Shown here: positions 16,178-24,710 of the stretch, one piece after another | How positions within the stretch are numbered: position 1 is the first letter of the stretch | Layout: every line of letters starts with the position of its first letter | NCBI GenBank assembly: GCA_964429355.1 | Contig: CAYSCH010000060.1 | Coordinates: forward strand, 1-32,640 | DNA length: 32,640 bases | Origin: JAAYAY01 sp964429355 | GTDB taxonomy: Bacteria > Planctomycetota > Planctomycetia > Pirellulales > Thermoguttaceae | Direction: 5' to 3' | Notes under the pieces: generated by a model | What the model was told of the DNA's origin: nothing | The model's input: the letters and a program-made list of their open reading frames with translations, nothing else | Databases searched by the model: none | Translations under genes and position numbers: made by a program

Positions 16178-16675
16178 TTACGCGCCCTGGGCATGGCTTG
16201 CCGGGAGTACTGCGGTGCTGCTGCCCGAGGAGGCTTGGGGCTCAATTCCCAGCAGGGCGAGCAACTCCCGATGCGACTCGGGCGAGAGCTTGCGTATGAC
16301 GGGCGCCCCACCTGAGTGCGTCTGCAGTGAGTTCGCAGCAATGAAGATGGATTGCCAAGCGTCGTCTGCCTCCAGAAGGATCGAGTAATCACCGGCGGAG
16401 GGCGTGCCCCATAACGGCTCCCAGCCTTTCTCGTGCGTTTTGAGGAACGCGTAGATCTGAGCGATCTGAGCTGGATCGTCCACGACGCACACGTCGCCGA
16501 CCTGCCTTCCGTCGACGTTCTGGGAGACGCGGATACGCTGCACCTCGTCGACTGGGAGGAACGTCGCCGAACGCCGCATGGCGCAACCTGAACTGACCGT
16601 TCCCGCGAGCAGGATCGCAATCATTGTCGCGTGATACTTTTCTGGCAGAGTCGACCAGGTTCCGTTGATGCTCAT
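16178..16675 (-). CDS. Putative lipoprotein of unknown function
   Basis: From ATG 16675 the product has 165 residues. A hydrophobic stretch ends in a lipobox-like TVSSGC near residue 31, which predicts lipid attachment at that Cys. The rest is a small alpha/beta-looking domain (VDEVQRIRVSQNVDGRQVGD, IAQIYAFLKTHEKGWEP, YSILLEADDAWQSIFIAANS). It ends in a planctomycete-style tail (KLSPESHRELLALLG). No family is recognised. The frame remains open to 16768 with no better start, and the Shine-Dalgarno sequence is weak. It lies upstream of the di-heme gene on the same strand (143 bp apart) and could be co-transcribed with it. Confidence 0.6.
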   Translation of the reverse strand: MSINGTWSTLPEKYHATMIAILLAGTVSSGCAMRRSATFLPVDEVQRIRVSQNVDGRQVGDVCVVDDPAQIAQIYAFLKTHEKGWEPLWGTPSAGDYSILLEADDAWQSIFIAANSLQTHSGGAPVIRKLSPESHRELLALLGIEPQASSGSSTAVLPASHAQGA

Positions 16676-16840
16676 ATTCAGCCGCTTTCGTATCTGTTCA
16701 GCATCCGAAGCAGGGGCCCGCGGCCGGACGGCAAACCGGGCCGGATTGGCAAATCGTTTTTTCTGCATCGGGAGGTCTGCTTGACGGACCAGGCTTCTGC
16801 CGCCTGCCTGCCTTTCCAGCCGAATTCCATGGCTGGCGTG

Positions 16841-17224
16841 CTAGCCGCCTTCGAAATTCGGATCTTCCGGTCCAAAAAGTCCCCGGTAACGCCGAACCGG
16901 GTATTTTTCCGCGTTCTTGACCATCTTGGCTTCCACGGCAGCGGCCATGTCCAGATTCAGTTCGTTGGCCATAGCCAGGAGATAGCAGAAGACGTCGGAG
17001 ATTTCTTCTCCCACTTCGGCTTTCTTTTCCGGCTGGTCAGCCACCTCCCACGACTGCTGTGGAGTGAGCCACTGGAAGTGCTCCATCAGTTCGGCGGCCT
17101 CGACGGCCAACGACATGGCCAGGTTCTTGGGCGTGTGGAACTGATGCCAATCACGTTCGGCAACAAACCGGTCGACGATTTGCCGAAGCTGGGAGACCGT
17201 GGTTTCCGCGTCGTTTATCGGCAT
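16841..17224 (-). CDS. MazG-like nucleotide pyrophosphohydrolase
   Basis: The 127-residue enzyme should hydrolyse nucleoside triphosphates (dCTP-type or house-cleaning) to monophosphate and pyrophosphate. The MazG-like metal-binding pattern is visible: EAAELMEHFQW supplies the ExxE part, and EVGEEISDVFCYLLAMAN supplies the ExxD part. The final segment NAEKYPVRRYRG is typical of this subfamily. ATG 17224 is preferred over the overlapping TTG 17251. The upstream receiver-like gene ends at 17233, so the two are probably translated from one mRNA. The single-domain length fits MazG-like proteins rather than full MazG. The substrate is not determined by sequence. Confidence 0.88.
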   Translation of the reverse strand: MPINDAETTVSQLRQIVDRFVAERDWHQFHTPKNLAMSLAVEAAELMEHFQWLTPQQSWEVADQPEKKAEVGEEISDVFCYLLAMANELNLDMAAAVEAKMVKNAEKYPVRRYRGLFGPEDPNFEGG

Positions 17225-17232
17225 CGCTGGGA

Positions 17233-18219
17233 TCAGAACTCCGCCGCGCAAAATCTCTCGAAACCGGGGAGCATCTGCTGGGCAGGAGGGTGAATCCCTT
17301 CGCGGTAGCGGTCCCGGTAATTGTCTGCCAGATGAACCATGATCTCCAGGACGAGAAGGTCGGCTCGCGTCATCACGTGCCGGGTGCTTCGCGAGCCAAG
17401 GCCGCCCACGAGTTCTTCCAGCACGAGCACATGAAGCTGCATGGTCTGCCGGGCGCTGATCCCCGCCGTGACCAGCAGGTCGGCCAGGCGGCTGAGCTCA
17501 CAGGCAAGATTGCCGGAACCCATGATCACATAGGCCCGCAACAACTCGCGGTAATGAAGCACAAGTTCCCGGGGAAGCTGGAGCCGTTCGTGGGGAGTCG
17601 CATCGGAAAGGGAGTCGCGGGAGCGGCTTTTTCCAACTGCCGGCAGGGAGCGGTTCTGGATCGACTTCAGATCGCCGACTAACGTCCGCTGCTGGCGGAG
17701 TAACCGTTCGGCCTCGTCGTGTTCTCGCTGGAGCCGTTGATGTTGGTCCAGGTTCAGTTTGTGGTTTTCGCGGATTAATTGATGATGCTGTACGGCGCGG
17801 GCGATGACCCAGATGAGGTTGCGCGAGGTCGTGGTGCTGGCGCAAACGTATCCGTCTGCACCGACTTCGAAACAAGCCGTCGCCATTTCCTGCTCGCTCT
17901 GCAGCCCCATGACGATGATGGGCACGTGGGCACCGCCCGCACGGTAGCCTTCGATCAACTCGAGGGCATTGAGTTCCGGTGGGTCGTGGCTGACAAGAAC
18001 GGCGTCAAAGGTATCGTCGCGCAGGCGCGCCATTCCGGCTGCACTGCCTACCACCTCCTCCAATCGCAGATCGGAAATGCTTTCGGCCGAAAACGCCTCG
18101 GCCAACCAGCCGCCGGTCCGCTGCCGGTTGGCAACGAAGAGGACTCGCATGATCGGCGGAATCACCCGCCAAGCGGCCCGTGATGCTCTGGAGTGGGTTT
18201 CAGTCTGGGTAGGTGTCAT
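17233..18219 (-). CDS. Receiver-like protein lacking the phospho-acceptor Asp
   Basis: The N-terminal ~120 residues of the 328-residue product fold like a response-regulator receiver (MRVLFVANRQRTGG, FDAVLVSHDPPELNALELIEGYR, VPIIVMGLQSEQE). The position expected for phosphorylation is Ser in DAVLVSHDPP; the nearby Asp is two residues later. The signal is therefore probably phosphorylation-independent. A coiled coil follows (~150-190, LNLDQHQRLQREHDEAERLL), then a helical C-terminal region with no recognised DNA-binding motif. ATG 18219 starts the frame; ATG 18150 (MRVLFVANRQ) would start exactly at the receiver. A promoter-like pair lies about 100 bp upstream. It is followed by the MazG-like gene with 8 bp between. 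Confidence 0.72.
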   Translation of the reverse strand: MTPTQTETHSRASRAAWRVIPPIMRVLFVANRQRTGGWLAEAFSAESISDLRLEEVVGSAAGMARLRDDTFDAVLVSHDPPELNALELIEGYRAGGAHVPIIVMGLQSEQEMATACFEVGADGYVCASTTTSRNLIWVIARAVQHHQLIRENHKLNLDQHQRLQREHDEAERLLRQQRTLVGDLKSIQNRSLPAVGKSRSRDSLSDATPHERLQLPRELVLHYRELLRAYVIMGSGNLACELSRLADLLVTAGISARQTMQLHVLVLEELVGGLGSRSTRHVMTRADLLVLEIMVHLADNYRDRYREGIHPPAQQMLPGFERFCAAEF

Positions 18220-18711
18220 GCAATTCGGCCAGGAGCCACATTTCCGCGGAGAAGGCCCGGCCCCAACGATTGGGGCGGCGAAGTACCGACCAAGCCTGCG
18301 TTTCGGATAATCTGAGAGGCGGTACTGTACTGATCCGCTCGACTTGGGTCAATGTCGAGTACGTTGTGACAAGAGTCAGGTGGGCGAGAAAAACTGCTGT
18401 CTCAGACGGGCCCCAAAGCACACAACGACCCGATTGCCTGCCCTGTGTTGCCGGCATTATTGGCCTCTTTGGGCCAGGAGCATCGAATTGCGACCGCAGT
18501 TGACGCACTCCCCACCCTCGCGCACCATCGACAGATTCGACGAAGCGTCTATGCTGATTCTGTGATAGTATTTGAGACGTACAACTGTGATCCTTGTCCC
18601 TGATGCGGGGACGTTTTCGGATAGGATTGCGGTGCGGGGCCGGCCGGTGTTGGTTCACGGGTTGCGGCGAAGGTCAACGGACCGCTGTGAATTTGGGCAA
18701 AGGGCATTGTC
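18220..18711. other. Divergent intergenic region
   Basis: This 492-bp stretch between divergent genes holds the minus-strand promoter at 18324-18352. A 152-residue minus-strand frame (18200-18658) spans it but has no family resemblance and odd composition. No clear plus-strand promoter for the 18712 gene was found. Confidence 0.45.
18324..18352 (-). promoter_or_regulatory. Sigma-70-like promoter for the receiver-like gene
   Basis: On the minus strand TTGACC (18352-18347), a 17-bp spacer and TACAGT (18329-18324) are well placed. The leader to ATG 18219 would be about 98 nt and includes a perfect CCCCAA/TTGGGG hairpin at 18269-18283. Confidence 0.55.
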
Positions 18712-19557
18712 TTGAGCGACCTCGCGATAGGTTTTCTGATTGTCGGAGCTGCCAGTCTCCTGGCATGCGGCCTTGGAGCTTTCATGGTTCGCCGAATCAC
18801 GGGAATCCCGCGTACCCTGCTCGTGGCCACACTGGTCGCTCTGGTTCTGACATTCGCGATCAAAGTTCAAGGCCACCTGGTCCTTGCCCAATGGCTGCCT
18901 TTCTCGAACGTGATCCTCGTGGGCAATCTGACCATGTTGGGAGCGGCCTGCTTTGGAGGCATCGTCCTGGGGTGGCGACCTCTCCCCATCTGGCGGAGAT
19001 TTCTGTTCGCGGCAGGCATTTGGGGAGCAGGGCTGGTTGCATTGCTGCACCAAATGCCCTGGGATCCGCCGCCCCCAGGGAACGAGTGGATTGACGAGGT
19101 ATGCATACAATCGAACCGCGCCTCGTGCAGCGCCTGCGCGGCAGCCACCCTGCTCAGCTACCACGGCATCCCGACGAACGAGGCGGAAATGATGAGACTC
19201 TGCCTGACCGGATCCGGGGGCACGCCCAGTCTGGGCCTCTATCGCGGGCTCAAACTCAAGACGGCCGGCACTCCCCACGAAGTGGAGGTTTTCCAGAGCG
19301 ACGTCGAATCGCTCCTCAATTCGGACGAACTGCCCGCGATCCTGCTGGTCAAACTCGAACTTGGTGCCGAGGTAGATCCTCGGTACGAAGAGGAATGGGG
19401 CTGGATTCCCGGATTGGGGCACGCGGTCGTTTACTACGGACGATCGGGTGACGACCGGATCATGATTGGCGATCCGTCGGTAGGACGCGAGAGATGGACC
19501 ATCGACGACCTGCGGGTGCTCTGGCAGGGCGAAGGGCTGCGGATTCGCCCTCGTTGA
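18712..19557 (+). CDS. Membrane protein with C-terminal C39-like cysteine peptidase domain
   Basis: This 281-residue protein has about four membrane segments in the first ~120 residues, then a C39-like papain-fold domain. Likely catalytic residues are the Cys in SNRASCSACAAATLLSYHGI, the His in GLGHAVVYYG and the Asp of MIGDPSVG. C39 domains cleave leader peptides after double glycine or act as bacteriocin-processing units. Here there is no ABC transporter domain, so it is a stand-alone membrane peptidase or a degenerate binding domain. TTG 18712 is the only suitable start, with AGGG about 8 bp upstream. No precursor peptide gene is obvious nearby. The substrate is unknown. Confidence 0.72.
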   Translation: MSDLAIGFLIVGAASLLACGLGAFMVRRITGIPRTLLVATLVALVLTFAIKVQGHLVLAQWLPFSNVILVGNLTMLGAACFGGIVLGWRPLPIWRRFLFAAGIWGAGLVALLHQMPWDPPPPGNEWIDEVCIQSNRASCSACAAATLLSYHGIPTNEAEMMRLCLTGSGGTPSLGLYRGLKLKTAGTPHEVEVFQSDVESLLNSDELPAILLVKLELGAEVDPRYEEEWGWIPGLGHAVVYYGRSGDDRIMIGDPSVGRERWTIDDLRVLWQGEGLRIRPR

Positions 19558-19660
19558 GCGATCATTCGTTTCCCGACGGTGCCTCGGCAGGCGGATCCAT
19601 TTCGACCAGGATTGTTTGGGGAACCGCGGATGCCTCGCGCAGTGGGACCATGGGAGGGCA

Positions 19661-19696
19661 GAAAAAACGGCACCGATCCCAACCGGATCGGTGCCG
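19661..19696 (-). terminator. gap: Intrinsic terminator of gap
   Basis: Read on the minus strand, a perfect 12-bp stem (19696-19685 with 19679-19668) with a 5-nt loop is followed by TTTTTTC. It lies 33 bp beyond the gap stop codon. Confidence 0.9.
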
Positions 19697-19728
19697 CAAG
19701 TTCAACCGTATTTTCTGGGCCCGTCAGC

Positions 19729-20745
19729 TTAGAGGGCAGCCATCTTCTGGATGAGGTCACAGCTTCGCATGCTGTAACCCCACTCGTTGTCGTACCAGCT
19801 CAAGATCTTGAGCATGTTGTCGCCGACGACCTTGGTCCACGGGCCGACGAAGATCGAGCTGTGGGGATCACCGATGATGTCCGTCGAGACGATCGGATCC
19901 TCGGTATAGGCGAGAATTCCCTTGAGCGATCCTTCGGCAGCTTCCTTGACGGCCGCATTGACGGCGTCGGCTGTGACTGGCTTTCCGGTCTCAACCACAA
20001 GGTCCACGCAGCTCCCAGTCGGGGTGGGAACTCGGAGCGAGTAGCCGGTCAACTTGCCCTGCAGTTCCGGAATCACGAGGCCGACGGCCTCGGCGGCCCC
20101 GGTCGTCGTTGGGATGATGTTCAGGGCTGCGGCGCGGGCGCGATACAGATCCTTGTGGGGGAAGTCCTGCACAACCTGGTCGTTTGTGTAGGAGTGAATC
20201 GTGGTCATCAGGCCCTTGATGATGCCGAATTTGTCGTTGATGACCTTGGCGACGGGGGCCAAGCAGTTCGTCGTGCAGCTTGCATTCGAGACGCACTTGT
20301 GGGCTGCGGTGAGCTTGTCGTCGTTGACGCCCAGCACGCAGGTGAAATCCATACCTTTGGCGGGGGCGCTGATCACGACCTTCTTGGCGCCGGCCTTGAT
20401 GTGGCTATCGAATCCGGCCTTCTCGGCCGTCGCCGGAGCGCGGAACACGCCAGTGCTCTCGAGGATGATGTCGGCTCCCAGCTTGCCCCACGGCAGCTCG
20501 GCCGGATTTTTGACGGCCATTGCGGCGATCTTCTTGCCGTTGACGGTCAGCGACTCGCTGTCGTAAGTCACCGTGCCGGGATAGCGGCGGTGAATACTGT
20601 CGTACTTGAGCAAGGTGGCCAACGTCTTGTTGTCGGTAAGGTCGTTGATGCCAACCACTTCGAACACATCGGGCTTGGCCATCAAGCCGCGAAACACGAG
20701 CCGTCCAATACGGCCGAATCCGTTGATTCCGACGCGAATTGCCAC
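19729..20745 (-). CDS. gap: Glyceraldehyde-3-phosphate dehydrogenase
   Basis: The 338-residue enzyme oxidises glyceraldehyde 3-phosphate to 1,3-bisphosphoglycerate with NAD in glycolysis. The Rossmann start AIRVGINGFGRIGRLVFRGL is present. So are the catalytic Cys in SNASCTTNCLAPV, the phosphate-binding TGAAEAVG and the C-terminal WYDNEWGYSMR. Length is normal for the family. The start is GTG 20745, supported by AAGGAG 8 bp upstream. A promoter (20915-20943) and a strong terminator (19661-19696) frame it as a single-gene transcript with a leader of about 160 nt that includes a CCCCT/AGGGG hairpin. Confidence 0.97.
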   Translation of the reverse strand: MAIRVGINGFGRIGRLVFRGLMAKPDVFEVVGINDLTDNKTLATLLKYDSIHRRYPGTVTYDSESLTVNGKKIAAMAVKNPAELPWGKLGADIILESTGVFRAPATAEKAGFDSHIKAGAKKVVISAPAKGMDFTCVLGVNDDKLTAAHKCVSNASCTTNCLAPVAKVINDKFGIIKGLMTTIHSYTNDQVVQDFPHKDLYRARAAALNIIPTTTGAAEAVGLVIPELQGKLTGYSLRVPTPTGSCVDLVVETGKPVTADAVNAAVKEAAEGSLKGILAYTEDPIVSTDIIGDPHSSIFVGPWTKVVGDNMLKILSWYDNEWGYSMRSCDLIQKMAAL

Positions 20746-20914
20746 TGTGAAGTCTCCTTCTTGAATTCATTCCCCTCACTGGAGGGGCAGCAAAAACTTC
20801 CTTGGTCGCCGATCGACCGAGTGTTTATCGGGCCGGGATCCCAAACGACCGAAGAAGCGGCCCTGGCTGCCCGGAATACCCATGCCGCCATGCTCCCGTC
20901 ACCACGAATCGGGC

Positions 20915-20943
20915 ATTATACTGGTGGAAAATCCAGGCCACAA
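20915..20943 (-). promoter_or_regulatory. Promoter of gap
   Basis: On the minus strand TTGTGG (20943-20938), a 17-bp spacer and a perfect TATAAT (20920-20915) point toward gap. The predicted leader is about 160 nt. Confidence 0.6.
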
Positions 20944-20997
20944 GGACCTCTCGCGCAGGTCTGAGGGGCAGACTATTCGTCGGGCAGAAGAATTCCC

Positions 20998-21786
20998 ATG
21001 CTCCTCCCTTCTCGTCCACATTGGCAACTCCCTAGAGGGGTACCCCGGGGAATATGGGAATACTTCCACACCGAGAGCATTGCCACGGAATACGACCAGT
21101 ACTTCGCGTTCAACCAGCTCTTCGAGTTCGACGAGCAAGTGATCGCCCGTCACTTCACCAGGCCGGGCCTGGTGGCCGACTTTGGCTGCGGCACGGGCAG
21201 GGCTCTCATTCCGCTGGCTCGCCGGGGTTTCCAGACGCTCGGTATCGACCTGTCCGCCCACATGCTGCGAGTGGTGCAGGAGAAGGCGGAAGTCGATGAG
21301 CTGGCTGTGATGCGTCTTCGCGCCAACCTGGTCGAACTGGACTGCCTGCGCGACGGCGTGTTTGACTACGGGATCTGCCTTTTCAGCACGCTGGGAATGA
21401 TCCGCGGGCGGCTGAATCGCCGCCAGGTCCTGTCCCATGTGTTTCGAACCCTCAAGCCCGGTGGCTTATTTGTGCTCCATGTGCACAATTACTGGTTCAA
21501 CCTTTTCGATCGCCTTGGTCGGCGGTGGATTGTTCGAAACAGCATCGAGTCGGCTCTGAGCCGGGAAATTGAACGGGGCGACAAGTTCTTCGACTATCGG
21601 GGCGTGCCCAAGATGTTCCTCCACACCTTTCCGCGGCGGGAACTGCTGGGTGAACTGCGGCAAGTGGGCTTCCGGACCCTGGACGTGATTCCCTTGAACC
21701 TGGAACGTACGCGGCGACTGCCGCACTCGTGGTTCTTCGGTGGTTTGCGTGCGAACGGCTGGATTGTCGTGGTGGAGAAGGGTTGA
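20998..21786 (+). CDS. Class I SAM-dependent methyltransferase
   Basis: The 262-residue protein has a standard Rossmann methyltransferase core. Motif I is VADFGCGTGRALIPLARRGF, motif II begins GIDLSAHML, and a post-core LKPGGLFVLHVHNYW matches the usual motif III region. The acceptor is unknown. The N-terminal IWEYFHTESIATEYDQYFAFN is helical and could shape the acceptor pocket. The ATG at 20998 is followed downstream by holB, with about 97 bp between. It shows no DNA-methyltransferase motif (DPPY/NPPY or PCQ), so a small molecule or protein/RNA target is more likely. Confidence 0.85.
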   Translation: MLLPSRPHWQLPRGVPRGIWEYFHTESIATEYDQYFAFNQLFEFDEQVIARHFTRPGLVADFGCGTGRALIPLARRGFQTLGIDLSAHMLRVVQEKAEVDELAVMRLRANLVELDCLRDGVFDYGICLFSTLGMIRGRLNRRQVLSHVFRTLKPGGLFVLHVHNYWFNLFDRLGRRWIVRNSIESALSREIERGDKFFDYRGVPKMFLHTFPRRELLGELRQVGFRTLDVIPLNLERTRRLPHSWFFGGLRANGWIVVVEKG

Positions 21787-21883
21787 ATGGTGGTTCGCAT
21801 CGGCCGCGATGCGAGGCAGTCGGTATTTGTTCCGAGTCCCCGGCGGCACTCGGGAAGTGTGGCCCACTTGAGTTGGACTGATT

Positions 21884-22954
21884 ATGGCCTGGCAAGGGAT
21901 TGAAGGACACGACCATCTGGTGGAACGGTTTCGCTCGGCCCTGGTGCGCGGGCGGATGTCGGGAAGCTTTTTGCTGGTGGGACCAGCGGGTGTGGGAAAA
22001 CACACATTCGCCCTCAAATTGGCACAGGCGCTGCTCTGCGAGACGCGCCCGGAGAACCATCTCGACCCGTGTGGATCGTGTGCGGCGTGCACACAGGTGG
22101 CGGCCAACAGCCACCCCGACCTGCTCAGGGTGGCCAAACCACAGGACCGGGCCTTCATACCCCTGGAACTGATGATCGGCGACAAGGATCACCGCATGCG
22201 GGAGGGGCTTTGCCACGATATCTCGCTGAAACCCTACATGGGCAACCGCAAGATCGCGATCATCGACGACGCCGACTATCTTAACGCCGAGGGAGCCAAC
22301 AGCCTTCTAAAAACCTTGGAGGAGCCGCCGCCGCGGAGCGTGTTGATCCTGGTCGGAACGACACCGGCCAAACAGTTGCCCACGATCCGCTCGCGCTGCC
22401 GGATCATTCGTTTCGATCCATTACTGACGGAGAAAGTGGCCGAATTGCTGCTGCTCGGCGGGCATGCGAGCGACCCTGCTGAGGCGTACAAGCTGGCCCA
22501 ACTAGCCGATGGGAGCGTCGGCCGTGCCCTGCAGATGGCCGACGGCGGGCTGATCGAGTTTCGGCCAAAACTGTTTGCCGCGCTAAGTCGCCCCATCCTG
22601 GAGAGTGTGGGGCTGGCCGGGGCCGTTCAATCGCTCGTGGAGGAGGCCGGACAGGAGGCCCCCCGGAGGCGAGGGCGATTTCACCAGGTGCTCGATACGG
22701 CCGTCGATTTCTATCGCCACCTGCTGCGAGTTCTCAGTGGGGGCGTTCCGCCCGAGGATCCGGAACTGTTCCAATACGTCAGCGAGGCTGCCGCCAGCAT
22801 TCCAGGTGGAGCCGAGGCGGCGGCCGCCTGCATCGATCATTGTCTGGAAGCGGGAGAAGATATCGACCGCAACGTTCAAGTGACCAACCTGGTCGAATTC
22901 TGGACCGACCGGCTGGCCGAAATCTACCGGACCGGGCGAGCCCCGGTGAGGTGA
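21884..22954 (+). CDS. holB: DNA polymerase III subunit delta prime
   Basis: This 356-residue AAA+ clamp-loader subunit shows Walker A (GPAGVGKHT) and a zinc-binding Cys cluster (CGSCAAC). It also shows a Walker B-like IAIIDDADYLN, a sensor region (NSLLKTLEEPP) and the SRC motif (IRSRCRII). It helps load the sliding clamp during replication. Length and domain order match HolB/delta prime, though DnaX-like paralogues share these motifs. The absence of a long C-terminal extension and the HolB-like C-terminal region favour delta prime. Confidence 0.9.
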   Translation: MAWQGIEGHDHLVERFRSALVRGRMSGSFLLVGPAGVGKHTFALKLAQALLCETRPENHLDPCGSCAACTQVAANSHPDLLRVAKPQDRAFIPLELMIGDKDHRMREGLCHDISLKPYMGNRKIAIIDDADYLNAEGANSLLKTLEEPPPRSVLILVGTTPAKQLPTIRSRCRIIRFDPLLTEKVAELLLLGGHASDPAEAYKLAQLADGSVGRALQMADGGLIEFRPKLFAALSRPILESVGLAGAVQSLVEEAGQEAPRRRGRFHQVLDTAVDFYRHLLRVLSGGVPPEDPELFQYVSEAAASIPGGAEAAAACIDHCLEAGEDIDRNVQVTNLVEFWTDRLAEIYRTGRAPVR

Positions 22955-22966
22955 CCGTTACCGAGG

Positions 22967-23107
22967 TTGGCGGGGTTGTTTGGCGGTTCCTGCGTGGTTG
23001 TCTATGGAGTCTACCGGTTCAACCCGTGGGCCGTACGGAATAACCTTGAGCCGCGGCTGAAGGAATTGGTTGCGCTCGCCGAGAGCCTGACTGGCGACGA
23101 GGACTAA
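22967..23107 (+). CDS. Possible small ORF or gene remnant
   Basis: Just after holB an open frame runs to TAA 23105-23107, with possible starts at TTG 22967 or GTG 22994. Its end (VRNNLEPRLKELVALAESL) is helical and looks protein-like, but no family is recognised and no Shine-Dalgarno sequence is clear. It may be the 3' remnant of a lost gene or chance. Confidence 0.25.
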   Translation: MAGLFGGSCVVVYGVYRFNPWAVRNNLEPRLKELVALAESLTGDED

Positions 23108-23108
23108 C

Positions 23109-24500
23109 CTAAGCCCGAATCGTATACGGTTCCCGTTGCTGGCGAGACAGCCAGGTGTTGGCTTCCTCGTCGCCGACGAACGCCTCTTTCTCCGGATCCC
23201 AAGCCAAGGGGCGGCCCAGGCGGATCGAGAGGTTCGTCAGGTGGCAGACGGAAACCGTGCGGTGCTCGATCCGTACGGGGGCAACCGGTTCTTCTCGCGA
23301 CCTGACGCACTGGAAGAAGTTGGCCATGTGATCGTCGCTTGCCGGTACGCGCCAGGCGTCGGTCGGCAGCGGGTTTTCGGCCAACTCTTCGAACGGCTTG
23401 CCGTAGACACCGCCGCGATTGACGAAAACCCGGCCGCGATCGCCGATGAACATGATACCGTCGCGATCGTAAGACTTGATTTCCTCAGGGCAGTTGTTGC
23501 CGAACAGCCAATCGAGTTTTTCTTGGGGGGTGGGGTCGCCCGGTTCGGTGCCATAGACCCGTTTCTCGCCGATTGCCGAGAAATAGAGGAGTTCCGGGCC
23601 GTCGGGGTACGTCATGCGGCAGAAGAACCGGTCGGGCGTGTCGAAGCAGTCGGGCCGACCTTCATTGGGGAAGATCCCTCTCGCATCGATCGTGGCGGGA
23701 CCACTCAGATCGCGTCCCATGCCCCACTGGGCGATGTCGACGTGGTGGTTGCCCCAATCTGTGACGATGCCGCCCGCATAGATATACCACCAACGAAACA
23801 CCTGGTGAGTGCGCTCTGGACAGTAGTCGCGTTCGGGGGCCTGTCCCTGGTAGAGGTCCCAGTTGAGGGACTGGGGTGGTGTGCTGGCGGCAAACGGTCC
23901 GCCTTTCGTGCTGTACCAGGGAAGCGCGACCCAGACCTGCTGGAGTGCGCCGATCCGGCCGTTGCGGACCAGTTCCACCGCAGTTTGAAACGGCCTTTCG
24001 CTCCGCTGCTGGGTGCCGGTCTGGACCACGCGGCCCGTCTTCGCCACAACATCGCGGAGTATCTTGCCTTCATCGATCGTGAGGGTGAGGGGTTTCTCGG
24101 TGTAGATGTCCTTGCCGGCCAGGCATGCCTCCACGTTGACCTTCGTGTGCCAGTGGTCGGGAGTGCCGTTGATGATCACGTCGACGTCGTTCCGCTCAAG
24201 CAGCTTGCGGTAGTCCTGGTACACGTCGGCCGTGCCGCCGAATGCCGCCTTTGCCGCCTCGGCATGAGCAAGATCCACGTCGCAGACAGCAACGACATCG
24301 CCGAACTGGGTGGCCTGCTTGGAGATCCCCATTCCCCGTCCCCCCACGCCAATCAGGCCGATCTGGGGCCGATCGTTTGCTGCCTGGGATTCTGCGGCAA
24401 TCGATTTGCGGCACGGAAACCAGTAGGGCACCGTGGCAACCAATGAAGACTCAGCGGCGAGACGCAGGAACCGACGTCGAGAAAGATTTCGGTGCGACAT
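23109..24500 (-). CDS. Tat-exported Gfo/Idh/MocA family oxidoreductase
   Basis: This 463-residue protein starts with a twin-arginine signal (NLSRRRFLRLAAESSLVATV), so a folded cofactor-bearing enzyme is exported. The N-terminal NAD(P) Rossmann domain (IGLIGVGGRGMGISKQA) is followed by the family motif EKPLTLT with the usual catalytic Lys. The C-terminal Gfo/Idh/MocA sheet domain follows (WWYIYAGGIVTDWGNHHVD). Such enzymes act on sugars or cyclitols and are greatly expanded in planctomycetes. The frame extends to 24623, but ATG 24500 with GGAG about 10 bp upstream gives the correct Tat signal. It lies 210 bp downstream of the sigma-factor gene on the same strand. Confidence 0.92.
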   Translation of the reverse strand: MSHRNLSRRRFLRLAAESSLVATVPYWFPCRKSIAAESQAANDRPQIGLIGVGGRGMGISKQATQFGDVVAVCDVDLAHAEAAKAAFGGTADVYQDYRKLLERNDVDVIINGTPDHWHTKVNVEACLAGKDIYTEKPLTLTIDEGKILRDVVAKTGRVVQTGTQQRSERPFQTAVELVRNGRIGALQQVWVALPWYSTKGGPFAASTPPQSLNWDLYQGQAPERDYCPERTHQVFRWWYIYAGGIVTDWGNHHVDIAQWGMGRDLSGPATIDARGIFPNEGRPDCFDTPDRFFCRMTYPDGPELLYFSAIGEKRVYGTEPGDPTPQEKLDWLFGNNCPEEIKSYDRDGIMFIGDRGRVFVNRGGVYGKPFEELAENPLPTDAWRVPASDDHMANFFQCVRSREEPVAPVRIEHRTVSVCHLTNLSIRLGRPLAWDPEKEAFVGDEEANTWLSRQQREPYTIRA

Positions 24501-24710
24501 GGGAGGTGATTCTCCGCAAACAGGAGGCAGGCGGGAAGGGCTGCACAGCGACCAGACGACAGTCATGGTAACCCGCTCTGAGGGGAGAAGCAAAGAGTGC
24601 GCCGAGAAAGGAAGAGAAGCCAATATCCGCCGACTTCCGCGACGACTGAATGGCCTTGCGCGATTCCCGGAAGATGCCGGTGGGAAACGCGTACGTTTTG
24701 TTAGAACTTG

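Noticed and set aside
18200..18658. 152-codon minus-strand ORF upstream of the receiver-like gene
   Set aside because: It covers the predicted promoter of that gene and shows no protein-family features.
20998..21786. DNA methyltransferase or restriction-modification component
   Set aside because: Only the general class I SAM fold is seen; there is no DNA-methyltransferase catalytic motif or adjacent nuclease.
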